The position numbers and the translations under genes are program-made. From Mesostigma viride (taxonomy: Eukaryota > Streptophyta > Mesostigmatophyceae > Mesostigmatales > Mesostigmataceae): a stretch of DNA of 64,000 bases. The stretch is taken from assembly GCA_009746045.1 (NCBI GenBank), contig RPFO01000188.1, forward strand, positions 1,435,955 through 1,499,954, in the 5' to 3' direction. Numbering within the stretch: the stretch's first letter is position 1; each line of letters begins with the position of its first letter. A model generated the notes under the pieces. It saw only the letters and a list, made by a program, of their open reading frames with translations. It ran no database searches and was not told where the DNA came from. This document shows positions 15,530 through 24,948 of this stretch, one piece after another.

Positions 15530-17495
15530 AGGACAAGGATTCACACACATGTACACACACAAAGCACGCAAGGGGCTGCTGCACACACACGTACATACAC
15601 CGCGCACGCAAGGGGCGGCTGCACTCACATGTACACACACCACGCACGCAAGGGGCGGCTGCACACACACGTACATACACTGCGCACGCACGGGGCGACT
15701 GCACACACATGTACATAAACCATGCACGCAAGGGGCGGCTGCACACACATGTACATACACCGCGCACGCAAGGGGCGAGTGCAAACACATGTACATACAC
15801 CGCGCACGCAAGGACAAGGATGCACACACATGTACATACACCGCGCACGCAAGGGGCGGCTGCACACACACGTACATACACCGCGCACGCAAGGGGCGAG
15901 TGCGCACACACGTACATACACCGCGCACGCAAGGGGCGGCTGCACACACACGTACATACACCGCGCACGCACGGGGCCAGTGCAAGCACATGTACATACA
16001 CCATGCACGCAAGGGGCGGCTGCACACACATGTACATACACCGCGCACGCAAGGGGCGAGTGCAAACACATGTACATACACCGCGCACGCAAGGGGCAAC
16101 TGCCCGCACATGTACATCCACCGCACACGCAAGGGGCGGCTGCACACACATGTACATACACCGCGCACGCAAGGGGCGGCTGCACACACACGTACATACA
16201 CCGCGCACGCAAGGGGCGAGTGCGCACACACGTACATACACCGCGCACGCAAGGGGGGCTGCACACACACGTACATACACCGCGCACGCAAGGGGCCAGT
16301 GCAAGCACATGTACATACACCATGCACGCAAGGGCCGGCATGCACAGAAACGTACATACACCGCGCACGCAAGGGGCTGCTGCACACACACGTACACACA
16401 CCATGCACGCACGGGGCGGCTGCACACACACGTACATCCACTGCGCACGCACGGGGCCGGCGACTGCACACACATGTACATAAACCATGCACGCAAGGGG
16501 CGGCTGCACACACATGTACATCCACCGCGCACGCAAGGGGCGAGTGCAAACACATGTACATACACCGCGCACGCAAGGACAAGGATGCACACACATGTAC
16601 ATACACCGCGCACGCAAGGGGCGGCTGCACACGCACGTACATACACCGCGCACGCAAGGGGCGGCTGCACACACACGTACATACACCGCGCACGCACGGG
16701 GCCAGTGCAAGCACATGTACATACACCATGCACGCAAGGGGCGGCTGCACACACATGTACATACACCGCGCACGCAAGGGGCGAGTGCAAACACATGTAC
16801 ATACACCGCGCACGCAAGGGGCAACTGCCCGCACATGTACATCCACCGCGCACGCAAGGGGCGGCTGCACACACATGTACACACACCATGCACGCAAGGA
16901 CAAGGATGCACACACATGTACACACACCATGCACGCAAGGGGCGGCTGCACACACACGTACACACACCGCGCACGCAAGGGGCGAGTGCAAACACATGTA
17001 CATACACCATGCACGCAAGGACAAGGATGCACACACATGTACACACACCATGCACGCAAGGGGCGGCTGCACACACACGTACATACACAATGCACGGTTG
17101 GGGCGACGGCACTCACATGTACATACACCATGCACGCAAGGACAAGGATGCACACACATGTACATACACCGCGCACGCAAGGGGCGGCTGCACACACACG
17201 TACATACACCGCGCACGCAAGGGGCGAGTGCGCACACACGTACATCCACCGCGCACGCAAGGGGCGGCTGCACACACACGTACATACACCGCGCACGCAA
17301 TGGGCGAGTGCAAACACATGTACATACACCGCGCACGCAAGGGGCGGCTGCACACACACGTACACACACCATGCACGCAAGGGCCGGCATGCACACACAC
17401 GTACATACACCGCGCACGCAAGGGGCGGCTGCACAGAAACGTACACACACCGCGCACGCAAGGGCCGGCTGCACACACATGTACATACACCTTGC
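15530..17495. repeat. Right-edge minisatellite section with a second unit family
   Basis: The 40-bp periodicity continues, but new unit types dominate: AAGGACAAGGATGCACAC, GGGGCGAGTGCAAACACATG, GGGGCCAGTGCAAGCACATG and GGGGCAACTGCCCGCACATG. These are rare or absent before 14,500, apart from a few single units. Arrays commonly diverge toward their edges, so this is likely the older boundary with single-copy DNA. The last recognisable unit ends near 17,495 at TTGCACGTACAACACAC. Confidence 0.85.
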
Positions 17496-17690
17496 ACGTA
17501 CAACACACAACACACACACACAACAAAAAATTATATACACACACACACGCACACGCACACGCACACGCACACGCACACGCACACGCACACGCACACGCAC
17601 ACGCACACGCACAACACACACAACACACACAACACACACACGCACACGTGAACAACACACACACACAACAATTATAATATTAGTGTAGTA
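17496..17690. repeat. CA-rich simple repeats with an (ACACGC)n core
   Basis: After the last minisatellite unit the sequence becomes AACACACA-type repeats, then about 12 tandem ACACGC hexamers (about 17,540-17,612), then AACACACAC repeats and an AT-rich exit. The hexamer shares the CACACGCACACG vocabulary of the minisatellite and may be its degenerate edge or seed. Confidence 0.9.
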
Positions 17691-17778
17691 TATCAAACAA
17701 AATAGTAATAAAGTATTTGCAAGCGTACTTCGTGTGAATTATGTGTAGACGAGAATAGAAGCTAAACAAAACTCTAAT

Positions 17779-17846
17779 GGAGAAAGAGGGATTCGAACCC
17801 TTGGGAAAGTTACCCCATACATAGCATTCCACTCGGACATTTCTCC
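17779..17846 (-). pseudogene. tRNA-Ser-like relic lacking part of the D and anticodon arms
   Basis: On the minus strand this 68-nt stretch starts GGAGAAA and ends TTTCTCC, a perfect 7-bp acceptor stem. It has a D-arm start (CCGAGTGG), a GGGGTAACTTTCCC long-variable-arm-like hairpin and a T arm with the perfect B-box GGTTCGAATCC. The layout is that of a type II serine tRNA, most like a plastid tRNA-Ser, but it is about 20 nt short. The missing part is the D-loop 3' half and the 5' half of the anticodon arm; a TGCTATG remnant suggests the ancestor read GCU. It cannot fold as a normal tRNA. Origin as a plastid insertion or a tRNA-derived SINE head is inference. Confidence 0.55.
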
Positions 17847-17884
17847 GAAAAAAAGGTCACGTAAGCTAAGGGTGGAGAGTTAAG

Positions 17885-17939
17885 GGTGTAGGTTGTAGGA
17901 TGTATGGTGTAGGGTGTAGGGTGTAGGGTGTAGGGTGTC
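17885..17939. repeat. TGTAGGG heptamer run
   Basis: About six to seven units of GTGTAGG/TGTAGGG follow slightly degenerate copies (GTTGTAGGATGTATGG). The heptamer differs by one base from the plant-type telomere repeat TTTAGGG. The run is short and lies inside other DNA, so it is at most an interstitial telomere-like patch. Confidence 0.7.
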
Positions 17940-18280
17940 TTGAGCTTTCTTTTTTGAGATCAATAGAGTCCCCTTCCATGATCATGTGCGTGATCTGGTT
18001 ATGATTTTCATCTATGGCGTGTGTGGCCACATCGTGTATTTACAACTTTCTAGCCATGGATAACTAGGTAACCATAAATTGGTTACCATGATAACTAGGT
18101 AAAAACGTGTTGGTTTCAGAATACATGTGATCGCTGCATTGTCATCTACAATGTACAAATCAATCACGGATTTCGGGGCTACGGATTTCGGGGCTAAGTT
18201 TTTGTGGGTAGAGATTGGCAAGGGTGTCTTTATCTTGCCACTTGGTCACTTGGTGTGCATTACGTCTGTTCTTGCGTTGG
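17940..18280. other. Unassigned sequence
   Basis: No gene, RNA or mobile-element signature is recognised. Two adjacent GGATTTCGGGGCTA words occur near 18,168-18,195. Short ORFs on both strands have no recognisable content. Confidence 0.5.
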
Positions 18281-18590
18281 AGTCAAAAAACTGTCCGTGT
18301 GTGGTGGTGGACTTTTCCTCACGGGCAGTCGCCATATGTCATACAAGCACTTGTTCGGCGTACCACTAGCTCATGTATGTCACCATTGTAATTTTGCGTT
18401 GTAACAGCATTTCTCGGAGCCAACGGCCGTTGGACTCAAAAAACTGACCGTGTGTGGTGGTGGACTTTTCCTCACGGGCAGTCGCCATATGTCATACAAG
18501 CACTTGTTCGGCGTACCACTAGCTCGTGGATGTCACCATTGTAATTTTGAGTTGTAACAGCATTTCTCGGAGCCAACGGCCGTTGGACTT
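18281..18590. repeat. 152-bp tandem duplication carrying an AACGGCCGTT palindrome
   Basis: A unit of about 152 bp starting A(G/C)TCAAAAAACTG(T/A)CCG at 18,281 is repeated at 18,433 and begins a third, diverged copy near 18,587. Each unit ends with CATTTCTCGGAGCCAACGGC and the rest of the palindrome. The first two units are nearly identical. The palindromic end also occurs without the rest of the unit at 18,832, 19,087 and 39,890. Confidence 0.85.
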
Positions 18591-19275
18591 CGAAAAACTG
18601 ATAGCCTTGTCTGAAGGTGTGTGCGTGAATGGCACATGTGCATCGTCGGGGGGAGTTTTCTCAAGAGCCACATGTGGTAGTGTAAGGTGGGCATGCTTAG
18701 TGCGTACGGGTGGGAGGGACAAGAGGTGCAGAAGTTGACGGCTTTTGACCTTGGGAAATGACACGGCACACATAAGACAACAAAGTGATAATTTTAATGT
18801 CTTTACTGGTGTACTGTCAATTTCTCCGAGCCAACGGCCGTTGGACTCTCGAAACTCTCCTGTCTACAAAGTGTGTGCGTGCGATGGCACTTGTTCCATG
18901 TGCCGGGGGGGGGTGAGAAATCTGTCGTTCATTAATTTGTGCCTCGTCGGGGTGGGCATGCATGAATTTGTGCCTCGTCGGGGTGGACATGCATGAAAGC
19001 ATTTTCATTGGTACTCGGGGTTCAATATTTTTGTCTTGCTGTTGAAACGTCGACGTGCTCTTCTCCTGCTCTTTTTTTTTCCTACTCAACGGCCGTTGGT
19101 GCTTTTAAACTTGCCCAGCGTTATGACTAGGATGCCCTTCTTTACTGCTAGCCACCGCCCCTTGTGTACAATGCTAGAATTAGGCCGGGGTAATGGTACA
19201 CGTCCACCGCGTCCCCAGTGCAAGGTTCGTGAATGCGCTGGTTCGTAAAAAATTCGGCACTTGGAAGGTTCGAAC
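18591..19275. other. Unassigned sequence left of the retrotransposon
   Basis: No gene is recognised. It holds further copies of the GAGCCAACGGCCGTTGGACT word (18,829, 19,084), a direct repeat around the word TGCCTCGTCGGGGTGG (18,941 and 18,974), a G10 run and a T9 run. It ends at CGAAC (19,271-19,275), the left target duplication of the retrotransposon composite. Confidence 0.5.
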
Positions 19276-19924
19276 AGTTAGCATTTTGGGCAACCAATAT
19301 GCTAAGTGGATGCAGTTTGGAAAGACCTTTCCAACGCCGTGCTGACCGCCTGAAACAGACAAGGGACAAGAAAGATATGAGGTCCCGAAGTCCTAGCCGT
19401 CCGTGGCCGACTGAGGTACAGTCCTCTGGTGTAGTGGACAGGACACGTGGCAGGCCGTGCCTGCGCAGGCTTAGCCTGACTATCACGTGACTGTGGTCCA
19501 CGTAGACCAGAAGAGCAGCAGCCTGTGACTGGTGGACTACAGGAACTGGCACAGGTCTGCAAGGATACTAGGCCTTGCAGGCTTGTGACAGGTCCTGTAC
19601 TTCCTAGGTTGCAGAGTCTAGGCAAATCCAGTTCGTCCTGGCTCTGCACTGATGCCAGTGGACGTTGAGGATTTGCTTGCCTGCCTGCACGTGCCTCGTC
19701 ACACCGATGGGAACGAGGAACAACGCAAAGGATATAGCTTGGTCATGGGGGATGACCAGCTATCTTGGCAAGCACGAACCGAGGCTCCCACATTGGTCGT
19801 GGAACCGCTCACCGTGGTCGTGGCTTGGTGCACGGGTTAAAAGGTTGCTGCCTTTGCAACTTTGGCTCATCCCGTTGTGTGGCGCGAGAGACCAGGAACT
19901 CACAGTTCTGGCTGTTCGCTAACT
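19276..19924 (+). repeat. 5' LTR, 649 bp
   Basis: It matches 38,369-39,017 over its full length with the same 649-bp span. Termini are short inverted repeats AGTTAGC/GCTAACT instead of the usual TG...CA. A GGGTTAAAAGG box near 19,834 is a possible TATA-like element (inference). Short ORFs inside, such as a 115-residue minus-strand one, recur in every LTR copy and are not genes. The next bases, CGTACTATTGCATTTCTG, should hold the primer binding site, but I do not recognise a matching tRNA 3' end. Confidence 0.92.
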
Positions 19925-19958
19925 CGTACTATTGCATTTCTGTTGTGCAAGGTTTTTC

Positions 19959-21107
19959 ATGTCGGCCGAGGCTCGGGTCGAGACACCTGAGTCATCCCCC
20001 GGGCACGAAGCAGCTCCCGAGGCGCCAGCGCGCGAGAACGCGTTTTTCCCCTATTCCCACCCATCCAACGCTTCTACGTTTGTGCAGGCCGCCTACGTTG
20101 CGAGGGGTCTTGCGGAAGGAGGTTGGGTTGCTGTGTTTGGAAACGCAGCAGGGCCGTCGGCAAACGACCCAGTGGTGATGAGGATAAGGGCGACGACGTC
20201 GCCAGGGGAGACGGGTCGGGTCTGCACGGAGCGGCTTGTCGCTATTCGCGACGAAATAGCTTCGTTGATCTACAGTTTGGAGGTCGCGTACCAGGGCGGG
20301 CACGTCACCATTCAGGCGCTGGACTTAGCGCGTGAAACGCTGAGCCAGCTGGTGGCCATTTGTTTAGGTGGTACCAGATTGTACAACCACTGGGTGGCGA
20401 CAAGCTCGCTGGGGGAGGGGACCGACGCGTCACATATTATACGGGACGCGCAGACGCGTGAAGCCGACAGTCCGTGGGATTCGGCTGAAGTGGTAGCTCA
20501 GACGTGTGAGCACCTGGTCAATATCTTGACCCAAGAGGCGCGTGGTCACGCCGATCACTGGGTGATCACGACACGACCAGCCGGCATTTGGTCGACCTTG
20601 GATACACCGAGGTTGCAAAGCAGGCCGGGGGCGTGTGGGCCAACGGTGACAGTCATCACCGGTCGGGACGTCACCGACGAGGATTTTCACAGCGAGTTCG
20701 TGGATCGCCCCACGGGCATCATAGCTCGTTCGTCACAGCAGATTGACGAAGGGGACGGCACAAACGAGGGCTACTCAGCTCGGCGTAGGGCGGAGTTGCA
20801 TATCCCGTTTGAGCCAGAACACGACTTCGCTGAGATTGGTCGGGGGTCACGGAACGACAGGCGGGGTGGTGGCAGTCGGTGGGTCAGGAACCTGCAGTGG
20901 TATCGCCGTGGTAGTGCGCCTAGGCTGCCGGTGGAGCAGACACCAGCCGGGAGGCCGGTGAGCCGGGTATTAGGTCCTTACAACGCGGAGGAGGTCCGTT
21001 CAGTTCCGCGCGTAGGGACACCGGTGGCGCGCACAGCGCAGGAGCGTGAGGAGGAGGCCATAGCTGAGGAGCGTCCAGCGGCTTCTTCCGGCAGCACCAG
21101 CGCTTGA
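19959..21107 (+). CDS. Extra retrotransposon ORF upstream of gag (382 aa, unknown function)
   Basis: The ATG at 19,959 (MSAEARVETPESS) lies 34 bp after the 5' LTR and opens a 382-codon frame ending 52 bp before gag. The protein has an acidic, proline-rich N-terminus, a middle part rich in V, A and L with regular spacing compatible with helices (VRIRATTS to HLVNILTQEA), and an Arg/Gly-rich C-terminal third (RRAELHIP, GSRNDRRGGGSRW, QWYRRGSAPR). I recognise no domain. The full frame is kept in a second copy at 28,857-30,005 with no difference that I noticed, so it is a regular part of the element. It could be a second structural or RNA-binding protein. Copia elements usually have gag as the first ORF. 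Confidence 0.8.
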   Translation: MSAEARVETPESSPGHEAAPEAPARENAFFPYSHPSNASTFVQAAYVARGLAEGGWVAVFGNAAGPSANDPVVMRIRATTSPGETGRVCTERLVAIRDEIASLIYSLEVAYQGGHVTIQALDLARETLSQLVAICLGGTRLYNHWVATSSLGEGTDASHIIRDAQTREADSPWDSAEVVAQTCEHLVNILTQEARGHADHWVITTRPAGIWSTLDTPRLQSRPGACGPTVTVITGRDVTDEDFHSEFVDRPTGIIARSSQQIDEGDGTNEGYSARRRAELHIPFEPEHDFAEIGRGSRNDRRGGGSRWVRNLQWYRRGSAPRLPVEQTPAGRPVSRVLGPYNAEEVRSVPRVGTPVARTAQEREEEAIAEERPAASSGSTSA

Positions 21108-21159
21108 GCCTGTTTTCCTTGTCTATCGCCTGTTTTGTATTGCCATCCCACTGTATATA

Positions 21160-22514
21160 ATGCCTCGTGGCAAACCGGGAGACGGCGACAAGGGCGAGAT
21201 GGAGGCACCGGCTGGAGCAAGCCAGGAGCCTCGGCAAGACAAGGAGCAGCTGGTGGGGGAGGCGATCCCAGCCAGCGAGGGCGATGGGGGAAAGAGACCA
21301 GGCAGCAAGAGACGGCACGAAGACTCGGTGGAGGAGGCGCGCAAGGCGCGGGCGCTAGGAGCATCTGATGCAATAACGGTGGCGAATGGGCAACCTGCCG
21401 TGGAGAAGCGTAAGAGGGACACCTCCGCTGACGGCAATGGTAAGAGGCCTCACGTGGATGTGCTCTCCCCTGTGCTTGCTGGCCCAAGTGGCGTTGTTAC
21501 TGTGACACCCACTGTGGTGGAGCCGGTGAAAGCGCTGCCAGGGTCGAGACCTCACATGAGTGCAGTCACGCTTATGAATGGACAAAAGCCTCTTAACCCA
21601 CCACTAGCACAGGAAGCTCTAGACAAGTGGCTAGAGGACATGGAGCTGGTTGTGCTCTCCGTGGACCCCACTGTCAACCTAGTGCAAGTGTTTCACTCGT
21701 CCACATGCAACAGGGACTCGTCAGAGCGTGTCAGGGAAAAGGCTAGGACTGGTGTCAAGGACAAGCTCACCTGGGCACAGTTCCTGGATGGGTTGAGGGA
21801 GGAGTTCTCTGACAAGGTTCTCAACCTCACCAACTACTATAAACATCAGTATGACACCTTTGAGATAGTGGGCCCTGTGGCAGAGGAATGGGCTAGGCTC
21901 AACCGTATCAGAGACAAGGGGGCCAAGTATGGCTTCCTGGTCACAGATAGGGCCTTGGCAGACTATTTCCTGGACCGTATGGGTTTGAGTGTGGATGGGA
22001 GGAACAGTGCCCGCATGTTTCTTAACCAGACTGATGGCTCCTTGCGTGCTCTGGAGCTTGTAATCCTCAGCATAAGGAAGCCAGATCCTGCCTGCAAAGC
22101 TATCCAGTCCCATGGCAGCAATGCCACCTCCGCTGTGCAGGGCCAAGGTGATGTCCCCGGGTACCCAGCCCGTGATGGGGCAAGGCCCAACAAGCGTAAG
22201 CGCTTCAGGCGCCAGAGGCAGGGGGCTCAGGGTGGCAAGGGTGCAGGTTCCCAAGGAGGGGTTGGGGGCCAGCAAGCTGGTGGTCAGCAGGGTAAGGGTG
22301 GCCAAGGGCAAGGCAAGGGCCAAGCTCAAGGCAACCAGGGCAAGCAGGGTGGACAGTCTCAGGGAGGCCAGGGAAGCCTGGCAAGGGTGGGGCTGGGTCT
22401 GGGAAGAAGGGTGGAGCATGCTTTGTGTGTGGCAAGGAAGGTCACTGGCGTCGTGAGTGTCCTGACAGGAAGGCCAAGCCTGCTGGGGCAGGGGGCCAGT
22501 CGGGGCAGCAGTGA
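21160..22514 (+). pseudogene. gag: gag (capsid and nucleocapsid), copy 1, with a 1-bp frameshift
   Basis: The ATG at 21,160 (MPRGKPGDGDKGEM) begins a structural polyprotein. It has a charged N-terminal 110 residues, a capsid-like region (DKWLEDMELVVLS to RALELVILSI, about residues 150-310) resembling Copia gag UBN2-type domains, a basic KRKRFRRQR patch, a long Gly/Gln low-complexity linker and a CCHC zinc knuckle (C-x2-C-x4-H-x4-C). One A is missing in the CCAGGGAAGCC run near 22,372; the minus-strand copies read CCAGGGAAAGCC. The frame therefore breaks just before the knuckle. The intact frame would end at TGA 22,512-22,514. Gag packages the element RNA in cytoplasmic particles. Confidence 0.88.
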
Positions 22515-22518
22515 CTAG
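22512..22518 (+). promoter_or_regulatory. Candidate stop-codon readthrough site (UGA CUAG) between gag and pol
   Basis: The gag stop TGA is followed directly by CTAG. The frame past the TGA stays open into pol, and no in-frame ATG occurs before the integrase zinc-finger region, so pol seems to be made as a Gag-Pol fusion. UGA CUA(G) is a known leaky context in viral and cellular readthrough genes. The same junction is kept in the minus copies at 35,750-35,756 and 27,445-27,451. In copy 1 the upstream frameshift would uncouple it. Confidence 0.7.
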
Positions 22519-24875
22519 CTACATCATCCCCTGTAAATAGTCAATCACCCCTTGGGGAAGGTGTGTTGGATGTACATAAGGATGGGGGTGTGCCCCTTGT
22601 GCAGCACCAAGGGTGTAAAGATGTTGTTCTTCCACTGGATTGCAATAACAATGCTGCAGCTGAATTCCCTATACCTCATGCAGGTGGTGGGTCTCCAGCA
22701 GGTGCTGGCCTGGAGGGCCAAAGGACCTTGTTGGAAGGGCCTGGAGCGGTCCAGGGAGCAGGACCTGGCTTGGGGAGTCAGGATGGCCTGCAGGAAGGCC
22801 CTGGAACCTCAGGAGTGGATCATGTGTCCCCACACACGGTTCAGACGTCTCGCCAGGTCAGTACTGACAGAGTGCTGAGCTATGCTGAGGCTGGCCATAG
22901 ACTGCATCATATGTTTGGGCATTCTGGGCAGGCAGCAATGTTTGCTTGGAAGCTAGGTAGGGAGCCTTTGTGGGAGGCATGCCAGGCTGCTGCTGAGAAC
23001 TGTGGATGCCAGGAGAATGCTGTTCACCCACCTCAGTCCCATGCTAGGGAGCCTGCTAGGGAGCGTGGCGACATCCAGATGGATATCCAGCATATCAGGG
23101 GCTTGTATATATTGGTGGCAGTGGACAGGTTCAGCAGATATAGACTGATAGACGTTCTGCCTGGTATGCAGGAGCACCACTTATTGTTGGGTATGAAAGC
23201 CCTGATCCCAGGCTTTGGGGTGTGCAAGAGTGTGCAGGCAGACTTGCAGTTTGACTGTTTGCTCAAGCATCAGGACCAGCTGCCTTGTAAGCTGGTAGTA
23301 GTCCCCAGGGAGAGTCATGGGCAGCAAGGGGCTGTAGAGAGATCCATACGTGAAGTGAAGACAGTGGTGCTAGCAGCAGAGTCAGTGCCACTTGTGGCAT
23401 CTGCCTTAGAGAGGGCAGCCTGGTGTAAGGGGATAGAAGAGCAGCTGAACCACAGGGTTAACTATTACTTTGATGGTGTGGCTGTCTCTCCCCTGGCCCT
23501 GCAGTATAGCTTGTTACCTGAGAACGTGGTGCAGGCCAGTCTTAGGAAGGCAGATAGGTTATTTGCCCAGCTGAGACGTAAGGACAAGAACTGGAATGTG
23601 CTGAGGCCTCAGGTGGGGCTGAAGGTCAGGATGTGGAAGGAACCATCTATTCCAGGCAAGCGGGGGAAGTGGCAGGATGGGGTTGTCACTCGTGTGGAAG
23701 AAGCTAACAGATCTTGCCTGGTGGCTTTGGAAAAGGATCCAAGGCACGTGTACAGGTTGTCCTGGGCTCATGTCAAGGAAAGAAGGCCACATGCAATCTG
23801 GCCTGCAGACGGGCCAGGCCCTCCCAGCTGGGTTGAGGAGCCAGGCCAGAGCCAGGCAGCAGCAGCTAACAATCCTCTGGTAGTGGATGATGGTCTGTCC
23901 CTGCTGGAAGATGACGAGCAGGAGGAGGCTGCTGAAGCAACTGTCACAAGGCCAGAGGGGACGGGGCAGCCACCTAAGGCCCGGGGGCCTCTCATGGCGG
24001 ACGTCATCCGAGCACTCATGCGCAGCAAACATGATCCCAAGGTATCCAAGCTCACGGGGTGGGGGTCGTGCTGGGCAGCTACAATGGAGGTAGATACCAA
24101 CTCACAGGTGTCTGTCATCAGGGAAGAGGATGCTGTAGGCTTACAGATGTCCCATCCCAGTTGCCTTGCTGTGTCTGATTTCTCAGGAAAGGTGTCCATG
24201 AAGATCCTTGGGGAAGTGAGTGTGCCTATCTTAGGGGTGCCCACCACGTTCTGTGTGGTAGAGGGCTATCAGGGGCCTGCCATTCTGGGTCAGAACTTCT
24301 TGTGCATGCCAGGGGTTACTTTGACCTCTGATGAATTGGCACTAGAAGGCAGGGGCAGCCTCCCCCTTGAAAGATATCACTATTCCCAGGGTCTTGCAGT
24401 GGCGGTCAAGGCTGTTAGGAGTCAGCCAGCTGAGGGTCCTCAAGGACAGGAGCCCATAGCTGAGGACCTGTTGATCATCCCAACCACCTTTGATCCACGG
24501 CAGTTAGGGGTAAACAGGTACCAGATAGCTGCTCACAGTCCTATTCCCTGGCGCCAGCTAGTCGAGATGATGCAAAGCCCCAAGATGGCTAAGGCATGGA
24601 CTCTTGGCTTTGTTGCTTCTGGGCATGAGTGGATAGTTTCCAACTGTGCAGAACCTGTGGATGAGCTGCCAGAAGTTCACCAGCTGCTCAGATTGATGTT
24701 TGTCCTCAAGCTCAAGGAGGTTGATGGTGTCCAGGTGCCACATGTCAGACCAGTAGTAACCGAGTATCATGGCACTGGCCAGTTGTTAGATGAGGAGCTC
24801 TATACTCCAGGGATGCTGCATGACACGTGGAGGATTCTGCTGTGTATATTTCTGTCTTTTCTGGTTAAGGGTGTG
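22515..24875 (+). pseudogene. pol: pol, first part (integrase, protease, start of reverse transcriptase), interrupted by a nested element
   Basis: The frame is open from the UGA to the nested insertion. Domains in order: integrase zinc finger (HRLHHMFGHSG...CQAAAENCGC, about 22,890-23,020); integrase core with D at 23,082, D at 23,241 and E at 23,337 (GAVERSIRE); an SH3-like C-terminal domain (GLKVRMW...GKWQDGVV, about 23,620-23,780); a Glu-rich linker; and a retropepsin-like domain (MEVDTNSQVSVI with the catalytic-type D at 24,093, then ILGQNFL at 24,282). The start of the reverse transcriptase region follows. The protease motif is DTNS where the family has D(T/S)G(A/S). Protease placed after integrase is unusual for Copia, which has protease first. 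The frame resumes at 26,492 after the insertion. Confidence 0.85.
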
Positions 24876-24948
24876 AGTTAGGTTAATATTGTGCGGAAAC
24901 CTTTTTGCCACTTGGGCTACTCAGGTTCCGCACAATATTACCCTAACT
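24876..24948. repeat. 73-bp foldback at the left end of the nested element
   Basis: AGTTAGGTTAATATTGTGCG near the start is mirrored by CGCACAATATTACCCTAACT at the end, around a CTTTTTGCCACTTGGGCTAC loop region. The core of this foldback recurs at 25,185, 26,286 and, inverted, 26,425-26,491. It looks like a small hairpin unit reused as the terminus of the nested element. Confidence 0.85.

Larger units (their letters stand above)
1..17495. repeat. 40-bp minisatellite array, about 430 units, runs off the left edge
   Basis: Units of 40 bp run head to tail. Each has a GGGGCGGCTG core, a CACACACGTACA(T/C)ACAC stretch and a CGCGCACGCAAG end. Common variants replace CGG by CAA in the core, ACGT by ATGT, CGCGC by CATGC, and GCAAG by GCTTG. 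Because 40 is not a multiple of 3 and the unit has almost no stop trinucleotides, very long ORFs are open in several frames on both strands. No codon bias, start context or domain supports translation, so I treat the array as non-coding satellite. Whether it is subtelomeric or pericentromeric cannot be told from this window. Confidence 0.97.

Noticed and set aside
1-17495. CRISPR-like array
   Set aside because: Repeats abut directly with no unique spacers, and the genome is eukaryotic with spliced genes.
17885-17939. True telomere
   Set aside because: Only about seven TGTAGGG units, internal position, and normal sequence continues on both sides.
19302-19649. 115-residue ORF found in each LTR copy
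   Set aside because: It recurs because the LTR recurs; no start context or domain, and it lies in LTR regulatory sequence.
24932-24942. Geminivirus-type origin nonanucleotide (CAATATTAC resembles TAATATTAC) in the foldback
   Set aside because: It matches only 8 of 9 bases, lies in the stem and not in the loop, and there is no replication-protein gene; chance similarity is enough.
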